Source of the DNA: an uncultured Acidobacteriia bacterium
GTDB lineage: Bacteria; Acidobacteriota; Terriglobia; Bryobacterales; Bryobacteraceae
Length of the DNA stretch: 64,000 nt
Assembly: GCA_903925975.1 (NCBI GenBank)
Contig: CAIYHG010000149.1
Coordinates: forward strand, 1-64,000
Direction: 5' to 3'
Part shown: positions 44,271 to 53,815 of the stretch, piece after piece
Layout of the letters: the number at the start of each line of letters is the position of its first letter
Numbering within the stretch: position 1 is the stretch's first letter
The notes under the pieces: model-generated
The model's input: the letters and a program-made list of their open reading frames with translations, nothing else
Told to the model about the DNA's origin: nothing
Databases searched by the model: none
Made by a program: the position numbers and the translations under genes

Positions 44271-47269
44271 CGCAGGATCCCTTTACTGTCCAGATACGCT
44301 TCGCAGCGAGTCATATACCCGGCATCGTTGCCGTGCCCGTCGAATTGCAGAATCAGCAACGGCGCCCCGGCTGCCTCGCGGGCAAAGTGCTTGATGTAGG
44401 AATCTGGCCCGCACTTGAAGTTGGTGATGTAGATCAGGTGCAGATTGGGGCGTGCGGCCGCTTCCTGGGCCGCGCGCAATATCTTGCGGCCCGAAATCCA
44501 GAACATGTTCGAGTACGCGTCGCCGATCTCCTCCCGGCCGGTCACCAGGAAATCGAGCGGTATCACGTTGGCGCCGTAGCGGTGGCGCAACTTCTTGGGC
44601 ACGTCGCAGTTCACGCCGCGGTCATAAATATTGTAGCTGCGGCCAGCCAGAATCAGCCCCGGTTCGCCCGTTTGGTCGAGGATGGCGAGGGCGCGGCGTC
44701 CGGCATCGAGAAGCTTGGCCTGGAAGTCGCGCTGCGCGGCGAACGCGGCATCTACCGCGCGGTCGCTCGCGCGCTGCGTCACGCCGATGCGGCGCATGGT
44801 TTCGCCGAGCGATTTCTTGATCTGCGCCGGCCCGAGGTGGAAGTGCAGCGTCGGGATCAGGAAGCGGCTTTCGTGCTGCTCCAGGCCCGGCGCGGCGCGC
44901 AGAACCCACGGCAGCGTCTGGTTCCACGGGCAATAGTGGGGCGCGCTGGCTGACGCCTCTCCCTCCGCGTCCACCAGGTTGGGGACGAGCACGTAATCCA
45001 CGCCCGATTCCACCAGCGACAGCACGTGCCCGTGCGCCACCTGTATCGGATAGCAGGGCTGGGCCACGGCCATTTCAATTCCCGCGGCGGAAATGCGGGG
45101 ATCGGTGACGGGCGAAAGTACGGTTTCAATGCCCACTTCCGCGAAATACGCCCGCCAGAACGGCAGTTGATCGAGCATCGCCATCGCGCGCGGCAACCCT
45201 ACGCGGATCGCGCTGCCCTTGGGGTTCGGCAGGGCTTCGATCAGGCTTTCGCGGTAAGCGAACAGGTCTTCGATTACCGGCTTGCGGCCCGTCGCGGAAG
45301 GCTTGCGGAACTTATCGGAGCACTTATCGCCCCAATAGCTCTTCTGCCCCTCGATGACGAACTCCTTCATGTCGCAGAGGTTCGTGCACGCTTTGCAGAC
45401 GAAATCGCGCGTGGTGAGGTTCAGTTGGTGCAGATCGTAGCCGCGGAAGCGCGACTTCCCGCCGGTAGCCTGATGCCACTGCCGCGCAATCAGAGCCATG
45501 CCGATAGCGCCCATCACGCCGTTATAGGGCGGGACGGTGATCTTCTTTCCCAGAATGCTGGCGAACGCTGCCGTGACCGCGTCGTTATACGCCGTGCCGC
45601 CCTGGAAGTAGATTACGTTTCCGATCTTGCGCCCGCGCACCACGCGATTGAGATAGTTCAGCGCGATGGAGTAGGCCAAGCCCGCCACGAGGCTGGGAAC
45701 CGTTTCGCCCTTGTGCAGCCATCCGGTGACGTCGCGCTCCATGAAGACGGTGCAGCGCTCGCCCAAGCGCGTTGGGCTTGCGGCCGAGAGCGCCAGGTTG
45801 GCGAACTCGCCCTTGATGCTGATGCCCAATTTTTCCGCCTGCTCTTCGAGGAACGAACCCGTGCCCGCGGCGCATGCCTCGTTCATGGCGAAATCCGTTA
45901 CCACGCCGTTCTCGATGGAGATGAACTTCGAATCCTGGCCGCCGATTTCGAAAATCGTATCCACAGGTTCGCCGCCGAGGGTGCTGCTGATGTGAATGGC
46001 GCCGGTCTTGTGGGCCGTGATTTCGTCGTTGACTGCGTCGGCTCCCACAAACTCGGCGATCAGTTCCCTGCCCGAGCCTGTGGTGCCCACCCCGCGAATT
46101 TCGAGGCGATCTCCCCAAAGTTGCTCAAGCTCGGCCAAGCCCTGCTGCACGGCTTCGATGGGCCGCCCCGCCGTGCGCAGGTAAATGTCGTGGATCACCA
46201 CGCCGAACTCATCGATGGCCACCACGTTCGTGGAGACGGAGCCGATATCGAGTCCCAGGTATGCGGGTATGCGCTGCCCGGGGGCGCCTGGAGAGTACAG
46301 GCCGACGCGCTCACGCAACTGAACCACGTTGTTCGAGGAGAGCGGGTTCGTATCCTGCACGCTGGCGTCGGCTTCGTGCTGGCGCAGGCGGTGAATTTCC
46401 AGAATGGAGCGTTTGCGAGGCTCCTCGGCCTCCAGGATGGCCGAACCGATGGCGCCCGCCCAAGCGTATTCCGCCGGTACGAAAAGGCCGTCCTCGGAAA
46501 GATTGAATGCCTCACGCAAGGCGCGGGTAACGCCTTCGTTCTGCGATACGGCCCCAATCAACGCCACCGGCGCTTCGACGGGCCGCCCCTTCACAATGGA
46601 GCCCTTGAAGTTGCGCGCCACGGCGTCGCAAAGCCCGCGCAGAATCTCCGACGGCGAGTAGCCCTTCTGCTGCGCGTGGATCATGTCGCTCTTGGCGAAG
46701 ACCGAGCATCGCCCGGCGATCCGCGCGGCGCAACTGGCCCCGCACACTAGTTCTCCGACCTCTTCCACCGAGTACTGCATGCGCAGCGCCTGCTGGTCGA
46801 GGAACGACCCGGTACCCGCGGCGCATTCGCCCGAGCGGTCGTAATCCACGATGCTCGAGCCTTCCAGGCGAATGTACTTCGAGGCTTCGCCGCCGATCTC
46901 GAACACCGTGCGCGCGTGCGGGTACATTTCGCCGATGGTGCGCGCGATGGCCTTGAACTCGTTTTCGTAAAACAGGCCCAATACTTTGGCGATGGTCCGG
47001 CTGCCCGAACCGGTGACGCGGATTCCCTCCACCCGGTCTTCGGGCACGATTTGATGAAACTCGTGCAGCAGATCGTAGGCGGATTGGATGGGGCTGCCGG
47101 AAATCCGGCGGTAAGAAGACAGAACCAGCGGCGCGCCGTGGAGTTCGGACATGCGGAACTGGGAGCCCTCCACGCACAGTGGGGCTAAAGCCTGACGGTC
47201 CTTGGGTTTACCCAATGCGGCCAGTTTGATACTGATGGCTCCGATGTCCAAACCTAAGTTGATGCCCAT
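44204..47269 (-). CDS. Double-domain BcrAD/BadFG-type ATPase with DUF2229 (activase-related)
   Basis: This 1,021-residue protein (from ATG 47269) holds two ASKHA ATPase domains in tandem. The first starts MGINLGLDIGAISIKLAALG and has CAAGTGSFLDQQALRM; the second (about 330-600) has YLGLDIGSVSTNVVAIDEFG and CAAGTGSFLEEQAEKLG. Each CAAGTGSF cysteine is the usual cluster ligand between subunits. A DUF2229-like part follows, with CKACTNLCDMKEF (CxxCxxxC) and VAQPCYPIQVAHGH. Activases of this class drive single electrons at very low potential by ATP hydrolysis. The partner domain is encoded by the overlapping gene downstream. Confidence 0.82.
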   Translation of the reverse strand: MGINLGLDIGAISIKLAALGKPKDRQALAPLCVEGSQFRMSELHGAPLVLSSYRRISGSPIQSAYDLLHEFHQIVPEDRVEGIRVTGSGSRTIAKVLGLFYENEFKAIARTIGEMYPHARTVFEIGGEASKYIRLEGSSIVDYDRSGECAAGTGSFLDQQALRMQYSVEEVGELVCGASCAARIAGRCSVFAKSDMIHAQQKGYSPSEILRGLCDAVARNFKGSIVKGRPVEAPVALIGAVSQNEGVTRALREAFNLSEDGLFVPAEYAWAGAIGSAILEAEEPRKRSILEIHRLRQHEADASVQDTNPLSSNNVVQLRERVGLYSPGAPGQRIPAYLGLDIGSVSTNVVAIDEFGVVIHDIYLRTAGRPIEAVQQGLAELEQLWGDRLEIRGVGTTGSGRELIAEFVGADAVNDEITAHKTGAIHISSTLGGEPVDTIFEIGGQDSKFISIENGVVTDFAMNEACAAGTGSFLEEQAEKLGISIKGEFANLALSAASPTRLGERCTVFMERDVTGWLHKGETVPSLVAGLAYSIALNYLNRVVRGRKIGNVIYFQGGTAYNDAVTAAFASILGKKITVPPYNGVMGAIGMALIARQWHQATGGKSRFRGYDLHQLNLTTRDFVCKACTNLCDMKEFVIEGQKSYWGDKCSDKFRKPSATGRKPVIEDLFAYRESLIEALPNPKGSAIRVGLPRAMAMLDQLPFWRAYFAEVGIETVLSPVTDPRISAAGIEMAVAQPCYPIQVAHGHVLSLVESGVDYVLVPNLVDAEGEASASAPHYCPWNQTLPWVLRAAPGLEQHESRFLIPTLHFHLGPAQIKKSLGETMRRIGVTQRASDRAVDAAFAAQRDFQAKLLDAGRRALAILDQTGEPGLILAGRSYNIYDRGVNCDVPKKLRHRYGANVIPLDFLVTGREEIGDAYSNMFWISGRKILRAAQEAAARPNLHLIYITNFKCGPDSYIKHFAREAAGAPLLILQFDGHGNDAGYMTRCEAYLDSKGILRCYQSSTEPPPQTPRPGQPTIH

Positions 47270-47472
47270 AATGATGGTCTTACGCTTCCCCACAGTTTGC
47301 GGCCATTCGGCCCGGAATTCAATGAAACAGGCCTGAAATGGCTTTTTCCGGCCCTGACAGGCGACGGAACGCGGTTGAGCGGAGCCGGCCCTGGGTGGGC
47401 CGGTTCGCCCGGAACTGCTGTGGATTGAGTGGATTTGCTGGTATCCGGCTAGAATCGGATCAGGGAGGAATC

Positions 47473-48519
47473 ATGAGCCGCTGCCAAGGCTACGCCGCCC
47501 GGGAAGCGCGAGGCGCACTGGCGCCGTTCCTGTTCGACCGCCGCGATCCGGGGCCCACGGACGTTGCGATCGAAATTCTATACTGCGGCATCTGCCACAC
47601 CGACATTCATAAGGTGACCAACGAGTGGGGGCACACCAATTTCCCCATCGTGCCCGGCCACGAGGTGATCGGGCGGGTTTCCGCCGTTGGCTCGGAGGTC
47701 AGGCGGTTCGCGAAGGGCGATCTCGCGGGCGTCGGCTGCATCGTCGATTCCTGCCGCGTCTGCCCGGCGTGCCTCGATGGGGAGCAGCAGTTTTGTGAAA
47801 AGGGCGTGATCTACGCCGATAACTGCCCCGACCGCCACCTGGGCGGGTTCACCCGCGGAGGCTACTCCAGGCACACCGTGGTGGATGAAGCCTATGTCCT
47901 GAAGGTGTCGCCTAAGGTGGACCTGGCCGGCACGGCTCCGCTCCTTTGCGCCGGGATCACGACGTACTCGCCTCTGCGCCGCTTCCGCGTTGGGCCCGGC
48001 CAGAAGGTCGGCATTGTGGGCCTGGGCGGCCTGGGCCACATGGCCCTGAAGTTCGCGCGCTCGTTCGGGGCGCACGTTACTTTATTCACCGGCTCACCGG
48101 GCAAGAAGGAAGACGCTTTCCGCCTCGGCGCCGACGAAGTGATCGTCTCGAGCGACGCGAACGCCATGAGCTCGCAGTGGAGCAGCTTCGATCTGATAGT
48201 CGATGCCGTCTCGGCTCCGCACGACGTCAACCTCTATCTGACGATGCTCAAGCGCGGCGGCAACATGGTGCTGCTGGGCGTGCCGCCGGAAGTCAGCATG
48301 CACCCGCATTCGCTCATTCGCGGCCGCCGTTCGCTATCCGGTTCGCTGATCGGGGGCATCCCGGAAACGCAGGAGATGCTGGATTACTGCGCCGAGCACG
48401 GCATCACGGCCGACGTCGAAGTGATTCCGATTCAGCAGGTGAACGAAGCCTACGAGCGCACGCTGAAGGCGGACGTGAAATACCGTTTCGTGATCGACAT
48501 GGCGTCTCTGGGCGGGTAG
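47473..48519 (+). CDS. Zinc-dependent alcohol dehydrogenase, YahK/cinnamyl type
   Basis: This NADP-preferring aldehyde/alcohol dehydrogenase of 348 residues has ILYCGICHTDIHKVTNEWG with catalytic-zinc Cys and His, FPIVPGHEVIGRVSAVG with the second His-Glu, the structural-zinc cysteines in CIVDSCRVCPACLDGEQQFC, and the nucleotide motif VGIVGLGGLGHMALKFARS (about 176-194). The sequence matches the medium-chain class that reduces aromatic and aliphatic aldehydes. GGAGGA lies 4 bases before ATG 47473, the strongest ribosome-binding site in the area, and TAGAAT at 47450-47455 is a likely -10 box. Confidence 0.9.
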   Translation: MSRCQGYAAREARGALAPFLFDRRDPGPTDVAIEILYCGICHTDIHKVTNEWGHTNFPIVPGHEVIGRVSAVGSEVRRFAKGDLAGVGCIVDSCRVCPACLDGEQQFCEKGVIYADNCPDRHLGGFTRGGYSRHTVVDEAYVLKVSPKVDLAGTAPLLCAGITTYSPLRRFRVGPGQKVGIVGLGGLGHMALKFARSFGAHVTLFTGSPGKKEDAFRLGADEVIVSSDANAMSSQWSSFDLIVDAVSAPHDVNLYLTMLKRGGNMVLLGVPPEVSMHPHSLIRGRRSLSGSLIGGIPETQEMLDYCAEHGITADVEVIPIQQVNEAYERTLKADVKYRFVIDMASLGG

Positions 48520-48634
48520 AGGCTCCGGGTGTCACGGTTGGGGTGGCTTTCCTTTGACGCGGAGATGGGATGAGAGGACCGCTCCATCCGCGAAGGCCGG
48601 CTCATAAACCCGAGCCATCCGCAAAACGCTGGTG

Positions 48635-48640
48635 TATATT
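48635..48640 (+). promoter_or_regulatory. -10 box TATATT of the nfeD gene
   Basis: TATATT ends 9 bases before TTG 48650. This supports that non-ATG start and a near-leaderless messenger for the nfeD-slipin-SPOR unit. Confidence 0.45.
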
Positions 48641-48649
48641 TAGGTTAGC

Positions 48650-49933
48650 TTGCGACAGATCGCGGTTCTAACCGTCGCGCTCGCGCTCGCGAACGCCGTG
48701 CCGGCCGCCGAAAAGGCGGTTACGGTGGACGTGGACGGGATGGTGCACCCCATCACCGTCGATATCGTCCGAAGCGCCATAGCACGCGCGCGCCAGGAGC
48801 GCGCCGCCGTGCTCATCGTTCGCCTGAACACGCCCGGCGGCCTGATGGACGCCATGCGCGAAACCATCCAGGAAATCGTCTCTTCCCCGGTCCCGGTAAT
48901 CACGTACGTCGCCCCAAGCGGCGGACGCGCGGCTTCAGCGGGCTTCTTCATCCTGGAGGCGGGCGATATTGCGGCCATGGCTCCGGGCACCAATACGGGA
49001 GCGGCGCACCCGGTCGCCCTCACGGGCGAGATGGATGCCGTCATGAAGGCCAAGGTCGAAAACGACGCGGCGGCCTACCTGCGCAGCATCAGTTCCAAAC
49101 GCGGCCGCAATAGCGCCCTGGCCGAAACCGCCGTGCGCGAGAGCAAGTCATTCACCGAGCGCGAAGCCCTCGACCAGAAACTCATCGACCTGGTCGCCGC
49201 GAATGAAACGGCACTGCTCCAGGCAATCGACGGCCGCACGGTCACGCGCTTCGATGGCAGCGCGCAAACCCTGCGCACGGCCGGAGCCGAGGTCGAGGCG
49301 TACCAGCGAACGCCGCGGCAGAAGATCGTCTCCGCAATTGCCGATCCGAACATTGCGCTCATCCTGCTGGTGGTCGGCGCGCTTTGCATCTACGTCGAAT
49401 TCACTACGCCGGGCTTGATCGCGCCCGGAGTCGTGGGCGCCATTCTGCTGTTGCTGGGGCTCTCCGCCCTTTCGGTGCTGCCCATCAATTGGCTCGGCGC
49501 GTCGCTGCTCGTGCTTGCGTTTGTATTATTCGCGCTCGAAGCCAAGCTCACTTCGCACGGGGTCCTCGCCGTGGGCGGCGCGGCCGCGATGATTTTGGGC
49601 TCGGTGATGCTGGTGAGCAGCCCGCTTCCCGAAATGCGCGTGCGGTGGAGCACGGCGATTGCGCTAGCGTTGCCGTTTTCCGCAATCACGGCGCTGTTGC
49701 TCTCGCTGGCCGTGCGGGCGCGGCGCGCGAAAGTGGAAACGGGCAGAGAGGGCATGATCGGCGAAGTGGGCTCGGCCATCACCGAACTCGCTCCGGCCGG
49801 AAGAGTATTCGTTCATGGCGAGTCTTGGGAAGCCGTTTCGGTCCGGCCCGCTGCGGCGGGAACGCGCGTCCGCGTAACCGCGATTCATAACCTGAAGTTG
49901 ACCGTCGAACCCGAGGATGGAAAAGGAGAGTGA
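48650..49933 (+). CDS. NfeD-family membrane-bound serine protease
   Basis: NfeD proteins pair a ClpP-fold serine protease with a membrane part and an OB domain. The 427-residue protein has a signal peptide ([16 protein letters not shown]), then [20 protein letters not shown], the nucleophile Ser96 in [12 protein letters not shown], and Lys133/Lys135 in [16 protein letters not shown], near where the PH1510 catalytic Lys is expected. Four or so membrane helices span about 235-350, and a soluble domain at the end ([17 protein letters not shown]) fits the NfeD OB fold. One base separates it from the slipin gene, its usual partner. The start is TTG. Confidence 0.88.
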   Translation: MRQIAVLTVALALANAVPAAEKAVTVDVDGMVHPITVDIVRSAIARARQERAAVLIVRLNTPGGLMDAMRETIQEIVSSPVPVITYVAPSGGRAASAGFFILEAGDIAAMAPGTNTGAAHPVALTGEMDAVMKAKVENDAAAYLRSISSKRGRNSALAETAVRESKSFTEREALDQKLIDLVAANETALLQAIDGRTVTRFDGSAQTLRTAGAEVEAYQRTPRQKIVSAIADPNIALILLVVGALCIYVEFTTPGLIAPGVVGAILLLLGLSALSVLPINWLGASLLVLAFVLFALEAKLTSHGVLAVGGAAAMILGSVMLVSSPLPEMRVRWSTAIALALPFSAITALLLSLAVRARRAKVETGREGMIGEVGSAITELAPAGRVFVHGESWEAVSVRPAAAGTRVRVTAIHNLKLTVEPEDGKGE

Positions 49934-49934
49934 A

Positions 49935-50726
49935 ATGGAATCGTCGAGCCTGCTCACGGTGGTAGTTATCGGGATCATCGTTATCTACCTGCTGAACTCT
50001 ATCAAGATCCTGCCGGAGTACGAGCGCGGCGTGATCTTCCGCCTGGGCCGGCTGCTCGATCAGCCGAAGGGACCGGGCATCATCCTTGTGTTTGCGCCGA
50101 TCGACCGCATTGTGCGTGTTTCGCTGCGCGTCGATACGCTCGAAGTCCCGCCGCAGGACCTGGTGACGCGCGACAACGTCACCGTCAAGGTGAACGCGGT
50201 GATCTATTTCCGCGTGATTGAGCCCCGGCTGGCGGTGGTGGAAGTGGCGAACTTCCTCTACGCCACGTCGCAGCTTGCGCAGACCACGCTGCGCAGCGTG
50301 CTCGGCGAGGCGGAACTCGATGAACTGCTGAGCCAGCGCGAGAAGCTCAACGTGCGCCTGCAAGCCATCCTCGACGCGCACACCGCGCCCTGGGGCGTGA
50401 AAGTGACCATGGTGGAAGTGAAGCAGGTGGATCTGCCGGAACAGATGATACGCGCCATCGCCAAGCAGGCCGAGGCCGAGCGCGAGCGGCGCGCGAAGAT
50501 CATCCACGCCGAGGGCGAATACACCGCCGCAGAAAAGATGGCCATGGCCGCCGAGGTGCTTCAGAAACAGCCCGCCGCGATTCAGCTGCGCTATCTGCAA
50601 ACGCTGGTGGAAATCGGCGCCAATAACAACACCACCATCGTCTTCCCCCTGCCGCTCGATATAATTGCATCTTTAGGGCGCGCGCTGGACCGCGCCGGGA
50701 AAGACGATACTCCTAGCAAGTCATGA
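49935..50726 (+). CDS. Slipin (stomatin-like SPFH protein)
   Basis: This membrane-anchored scaffold of the prohibitin-homology superfamily has 263 residues. A hydrophobic segment ([17 protein letters not shown]) is followed by the SPFH domain: [60 protein letters not shown], then a coiled-coil region [20 protein letters not shown]. Stomatin is a known substrate and partner of NfeD-type proteases. I use ATG 49935, which has AAGGAG just upstream, not ATG 49917, which lies within the end of nfeD. Its stop overlaps the SPOR gene by 4 bases. Confidence 0.9.
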   Translation: MESSSLLTVVVIGIIVIYLLNSIKILPEYERGVIFRLGRLLDQPKGPGIILVFAPIDRIVRVSLRVDTLEVPPQDLVTRDNVTVKVNAVIYFRVIEPRLAVVEVANFLYATSQLAQTTLRSVLGEAELDELLSQREKLNVRLQAILDAHTAPWGVKVTMVEVKQVDLPEQMIRAIAKQAEAERERRAKIIHAEGEYTAAEKMAMAAEVLQKQPAAIQLRYLQTLVEIGANNNTTIVFPLPLDIIASLGRALDRAGKDDTPSKS

Positions 50727-51340
50727 AGAATAACGAAACCGGCGAGTACGAACTGGTTGTGGGCAACCGGCAGTTGTTGAGCGGCTTCTTTGTCGTAGTG
50801 CTGCTTTGCGCCGTCGCGTTCGCGATGGGTTACGTTGTGGGGCAGAACTCGCCCCGCTCCGCGAAACAGACGGAGATGGCGGCGCAACCTGGGGCCGCTC
50901 AGGAGGCCCGTCCGGCCGCCGTGCCGCCGGCCGCCCCGGCGGACGCTGCAGCCGCGCCCCCCACCGCGGGCGAAAATCAGGGCGACGCGGCCGCTCAGCC
51001 GGCCGAAGCGCCCCCGCAACCGGTGACCCAACCGGCCATGGATACGCGCGCCGCCCCGGCGGTTTCCACTCCGGCGCCCGCTCAAGCTCCCGCCCCGGCG
51101 CCTGTTGCCGCGGCTGACGCCGCTGCCGGCTCATACTGGCAGGTTGGGGCGTGGAAACAAGCAGCGGACGCGCAGGCGCTCCTCATGACTCTGCGCGACG
51201 GAGGCATGCCCGCCGCGTTGCGCACCGGCCCCGATAACCTGATCCGGTTGGTGGTGGGCCCTTACTCCGATACGCAGACCATGGGACGCGCCAAGACGGA
51301 GTTGGAGACGCGCTTCGGCCTGCACCCGATCCGAAAGTAG
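50723..51340 (+). CDS. SPOR-domain envelope protein
   Basis: SPOR domains bind denuded peptidoglycan at division sites. The 205-residue protein has a cytoplasmic head, one membrane helix ([20 protein letters not shown], about 18-37), a long Ala/Pro-rich linker (about 50-128) and a C-terminal SPOR domain: [20 protein letters not shown] and [20 protein letters not shown]. The build is that of FtsN-like or DedD-like proteins, but a division role is only inferred. It overlaps the slipin gene by 4 bases and the lipA start follows after 1 base. Confidence 0.85.
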   Translation: MKNNETGEYELVVGNRQLLSGFFVVVLLCAVAFAMGYVVGQNSPRSAKQTEMAAQPGAAQEARPAAVPPAAPADAAAAPPTAGENQGDAAAQPAEAPPQPVTQPAMDTRAAPAVSTPAPAQAPAPAPVAAADAAAGSYWQVGAWKQAADAQALLMTLRDGGMPAALRTGPDNLIRLVVGPYSDTQTMGRAKTELETRFGLHPIRK

Positions 51341-51341
51341 C

Positions 51342-52253
51342 GTGGAAGGACCCCTCGTACAACTCGGCGTCCCTCGCGCCCGGCTACCTGAATGGGCCCG
51401 GAAGAGCCCCACGCATTTCGAATCCCTGAATCAGCTCAAGCGGGGATTGCGGGCGCGCAACCTGCATACGGTTTGCGAATCCGCGCGTTGCCCCAACATC
51501 CACGAATGTTTTCATCGCGGCGCCGCCACGTTTATGATCCTGGGCAACTGGTGTACGCGCGGCTGCGGCTTCTGCTCGGTGCCGAAGGGCGATCCGGCGA
51601 AGCGCGATATGCGCCTCGACCCCGCCGAACCCGCCAATGTCGCCGCCATGGCGGCTGCGATGGAACTCCGCTACGTGGTCATCACCAGCGTGAACCGCGA
51701 CGACCTGGATGACGGCGGCTCCGGCCATTTCGCCCAGACCGTGCGCGAAGTGCTGCGCGCCGTTCCCAACGCTAAAGTCGAGGTGCTCACGCCGGATTTT
51801 AGGGGCGATTTCGAAGCGGTGGACCGCGTGCTCACAGCCGGGCCGCACGTCTTCAATCACAACGTGGAGACGGCCCCGCGCCTCTACCGCCGCGTGCGCC
51901 CGCAGGCCGATTACAGGCAGTCGCTCGATGTCTTGCGGTTCGCCGCGCGGCATTACTCGGGCGCGGTGGTCAAATCCGGATTCATGGTCGGCTTGGGCGA
52001 AACCGACGACGAAGTCCGCGCCGTGCTCGCCGATCTCCGCTCCGTGGGAACGCGAATCGCCACAATCGGCCAGTATCTGCAGCCCACCCGCCGCAACCTG
52101 CCCGTGGCCGTGTACATAGAGCCCGAGCGGTTCGAGGCGTATCGCGAGTATGGCCTCTCGCTCGGATTCAACGCCGTATTCAGCGGGCCGCTGGTCCGCA
52201 GCTCTTACATGGCCGACGCGGTGAGCGCCGAGGCCCGGCGGTCGCAGTGCTGA
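51342..52253 (+). CDS. lipA: Lipoyl synthase
   Basis: LipA is a radical-SAM enzyme that inserts two sulphurs into octanoyl groups. The 303-residue protein has the auxiliary-cluster cysteines 45, 50 and 56 in CESARCPNIHEC, the radical-SAM cysteines 71, 75 and 78 in CTRGCGFC, and VEVLTPDFRGD and NHNVETAPRLYRRVRPQADY. The C-terminal RSSYMAD serine, which ligates the auxiliary cluster, is present. The start is GTG 51342, 1 base behind the SPOR gene. Its end overlaps lnt by 7 bases. No lipB is visible. Confidence 0.95.
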   Translation: MEGPLVQLGVPRARLPEWARKSPTHFESLNQLKRGLRARNLHTVCESARCPNIHECFHRGAATFMILGNWCTRGCGFCSVPKGDPAKRDMRLDPAEPANVAAMAAAMELRYVVITSVNRDDLDDGGSGHFAQTVREVLRAVPNAKVEVLTPDFRGDFEAVDRVLTAGPHVFNHNVETAPRLYRRVRPQADYRQSLDVLRFAARHYSGAVVKSGFMVGLGETDDEVRAVLADLRSVGTRIATIGQYLQPTRRNLPVAVYIEPERFEAYREYGLSLGFNAVFSGPLVRSSYMADAVSAEARRSQC

Positions 52254-53701
52254 ATTTCGCTCTGGCGCTTCTTTCGGCCGCGCTGCTGACGCTCTCCTTC
52301 CCGCGTCTCGAAATCGCGTGGCTGGCCCCCGTGGCTCTGGCGCCTCTCTTGATTGCCGCCGCACGCGAACGGCGCCCGCTCCGCCGGTTTCTGTTGGGGT
52401 GGACCTGCGGCGTGGCCTACTGGTTCGGGGTCTGCTATTGGATTCAAAACGTCCTCGCCTTCTACGGCGGGTTGGGCGAGATTGCCGGCTGGGCCGTGTT
52501 CACCCTGTTCGCGGTGGCGAAGGCGCTGCACATGGGCGTGTTCGCGCTGTTTGCGGGAATTTTGATGCGGCGCTGGTGGGCCGTTCCCGCGGTCGCCGCT
52601 CTGTGGGTGGCCATAGAGGTGACTCACGGGCCTCTGGGCTTCGCGTGGCTGGCGCTGGGCAACGCCGGAATCGACATGGCCGTGCCCATGCGCGTCGCGC
52701 AATTCACCGGCGTCTACGGCATCTCGTTCCTGTTTATGATGACGGCCGCCACCCTGGCGCTCGCCGCGCTGCGCCGGCGCCGCCGCGAAATGGCCTGGGT
52801 CCTCGCGCTGCCGCTGTTGTACCTTTTCCCGAAGCTCCCCGCCGAGCGCCCCGGAGCCAGCACGGCGCTGCTGGTTCAACCGAACATCTCGCAGACCGAG
52901 CAGTGGACCTCCGAATCGCTCGATCAAGGCATCCGGCGGCAGATTCTGCTGACACTCCACGGCGCCTCATCGGAGAAGCAACCGCCCGAGATCGTGGCCT
53001 GGCCGGAAGTGCCGATGCCCCTGTATTATCAGGAGGACCCGGCATTCCGCGCCTACGCCGACGAGTTAGCCCGCTCGCTGCACGCCTATTTTCTGGTGGG
53101 CGTGGTGGCGCACGCGCCTTCGGGCGATCCGCTCAATTCGGCCGCGCTGGTGGGGCCGCAAGGCGGCCTGGTCAGCCGGTACGACAAGGTGAACCTGGTG
53201 CCGTTCGGTGAGTTCGTGCCCTGGCCATTCGGATTCGCCAATAAGATCGCCACCGGCATGGGCGATTTCGCCCCCGGCAACCGCGTGGTAGTTTCCGATT
53301 TGGGCGCCGGCCACAAGATCGGTACGTTCATCTGCTACGAATCCGTCTTCCCGAACTTCGTGCGCCAGTTCGCCGCCTCGGGCGCCGGGGTTCTGTTCAA
53401 CATCTCCAATGACGGCTGGTTCGGAAAGACCGCCGCGCGCTGGCAGCACCTCTCCATCGTTCGCATGCGCGCCGCCGAAAACCGCCGCTGGATTCTGCGC
53501 TCCACCAACGACGGCATTACCGGCAGCATTGACTCGGCCGGCCGTCTGCGCCGCGCGCTGCCCCTCTACCTCCCGGCCAGCGCCTCCGTGGGCTTCGACT
53601 ACACCAGCGAGCAGACGTTTTACACGCAACACGGCGATTGGTTCGCCATCGCCTGCGCCACGTTAGCCCTGCTCTGCCTGATTGCCGAGCGCGCCATTTA
53701 G
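52247..53701 (+). CDS. lnt: Apolipoprotein N-acyltransferase
   Basis: Lnt adds the third acyl chain to lipoproteins in the inner membrane. The 484-residue protein has about six N-terminal membrane helices (to about 180) with GPLGFAWLALGNAG. The nitrilase-like domain carries the triad: Glu in AWPEVPMPLYY, Lys in YDKVNLVPFGEFVPW and Cys in TFICYESVFP. NISNDGWFGKTAARWQHL follows, and a last helix lies near the C-terminus. Lnt suggests a diderm envelope. It starts at GTG 52247, overlapping lipA. A GGCCC/GGGCC hairpin at 53769-53781 follows. Confidence 0.94.
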   Translation: MLNFALALLSAALLTLSFPRLEIAWLAPVALAPLLIAAARERRPLRRFLLGWTCGVAYWFGVCYWIQNVLAFYGGLGEIAGWAVFTLFAVAKALHMGVFALFAGILMRRWWAVPAVAALWVAIEVTHGPLGFAWLALGNAGIDMAVPMRVAQFTGVYGISFLFMMTAATLALAALRRRRREMAWVLALPLLYLFPKLPAERPGASTALLVQPNISQTEQWTSESLDQGIRRQILLTLHGASSEKQPPEIVAWPEVPMPLYYQEDPAFRAYADELARSLHAYFLVGVVAHAPSGDPLNSAALVGPQGGLVSRYDKVNLVPFGEFVPWPFGFANKIATGMGDFAPGNRVVVSDLGAGHKIGTFICYESVFPNFVRQFAASGAGVLFNISNDGWFGKTAARWQHLSIVRMRAAENRRWILRSTNDGITGSIDSAGRLRRALPLYLPASASVGFDYTSEQTFYTQHGDWFAIACATLALLCLIAERAI

Positions 53702-53768
53702 TCCCTCAACTGAAAGACGGCAGAATAGGTGGCAATACCACGTCGCCATCCCGAGTTGCGCCCCTAGC

Positions 53769-53781
53769 GGCCCTTCGGGCC
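53769..53781. terminator. Short hairpin between lnt and sppA
   Basis: GGCCC (53769-53773) and GGGCC (53777-53781) pair around TTC. It is short and lacks a T-run. TACTTT (53800-53805) lies 10 bases before the sppA ATG and may be its -10 box. Confidence 0.3.
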
Positions 53782-53815
53782 TATCCCACTGGCCCGTGGT
53801 ACTTTCGGATTAGCT

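Noticed and set aside
45026-46750. Plus-strand frame (574 codons) antisense to the activase gene
   Set aside because: It is opposite a conserved two-domain ATPase with clear motifs. No family features are seen in the antisense product.
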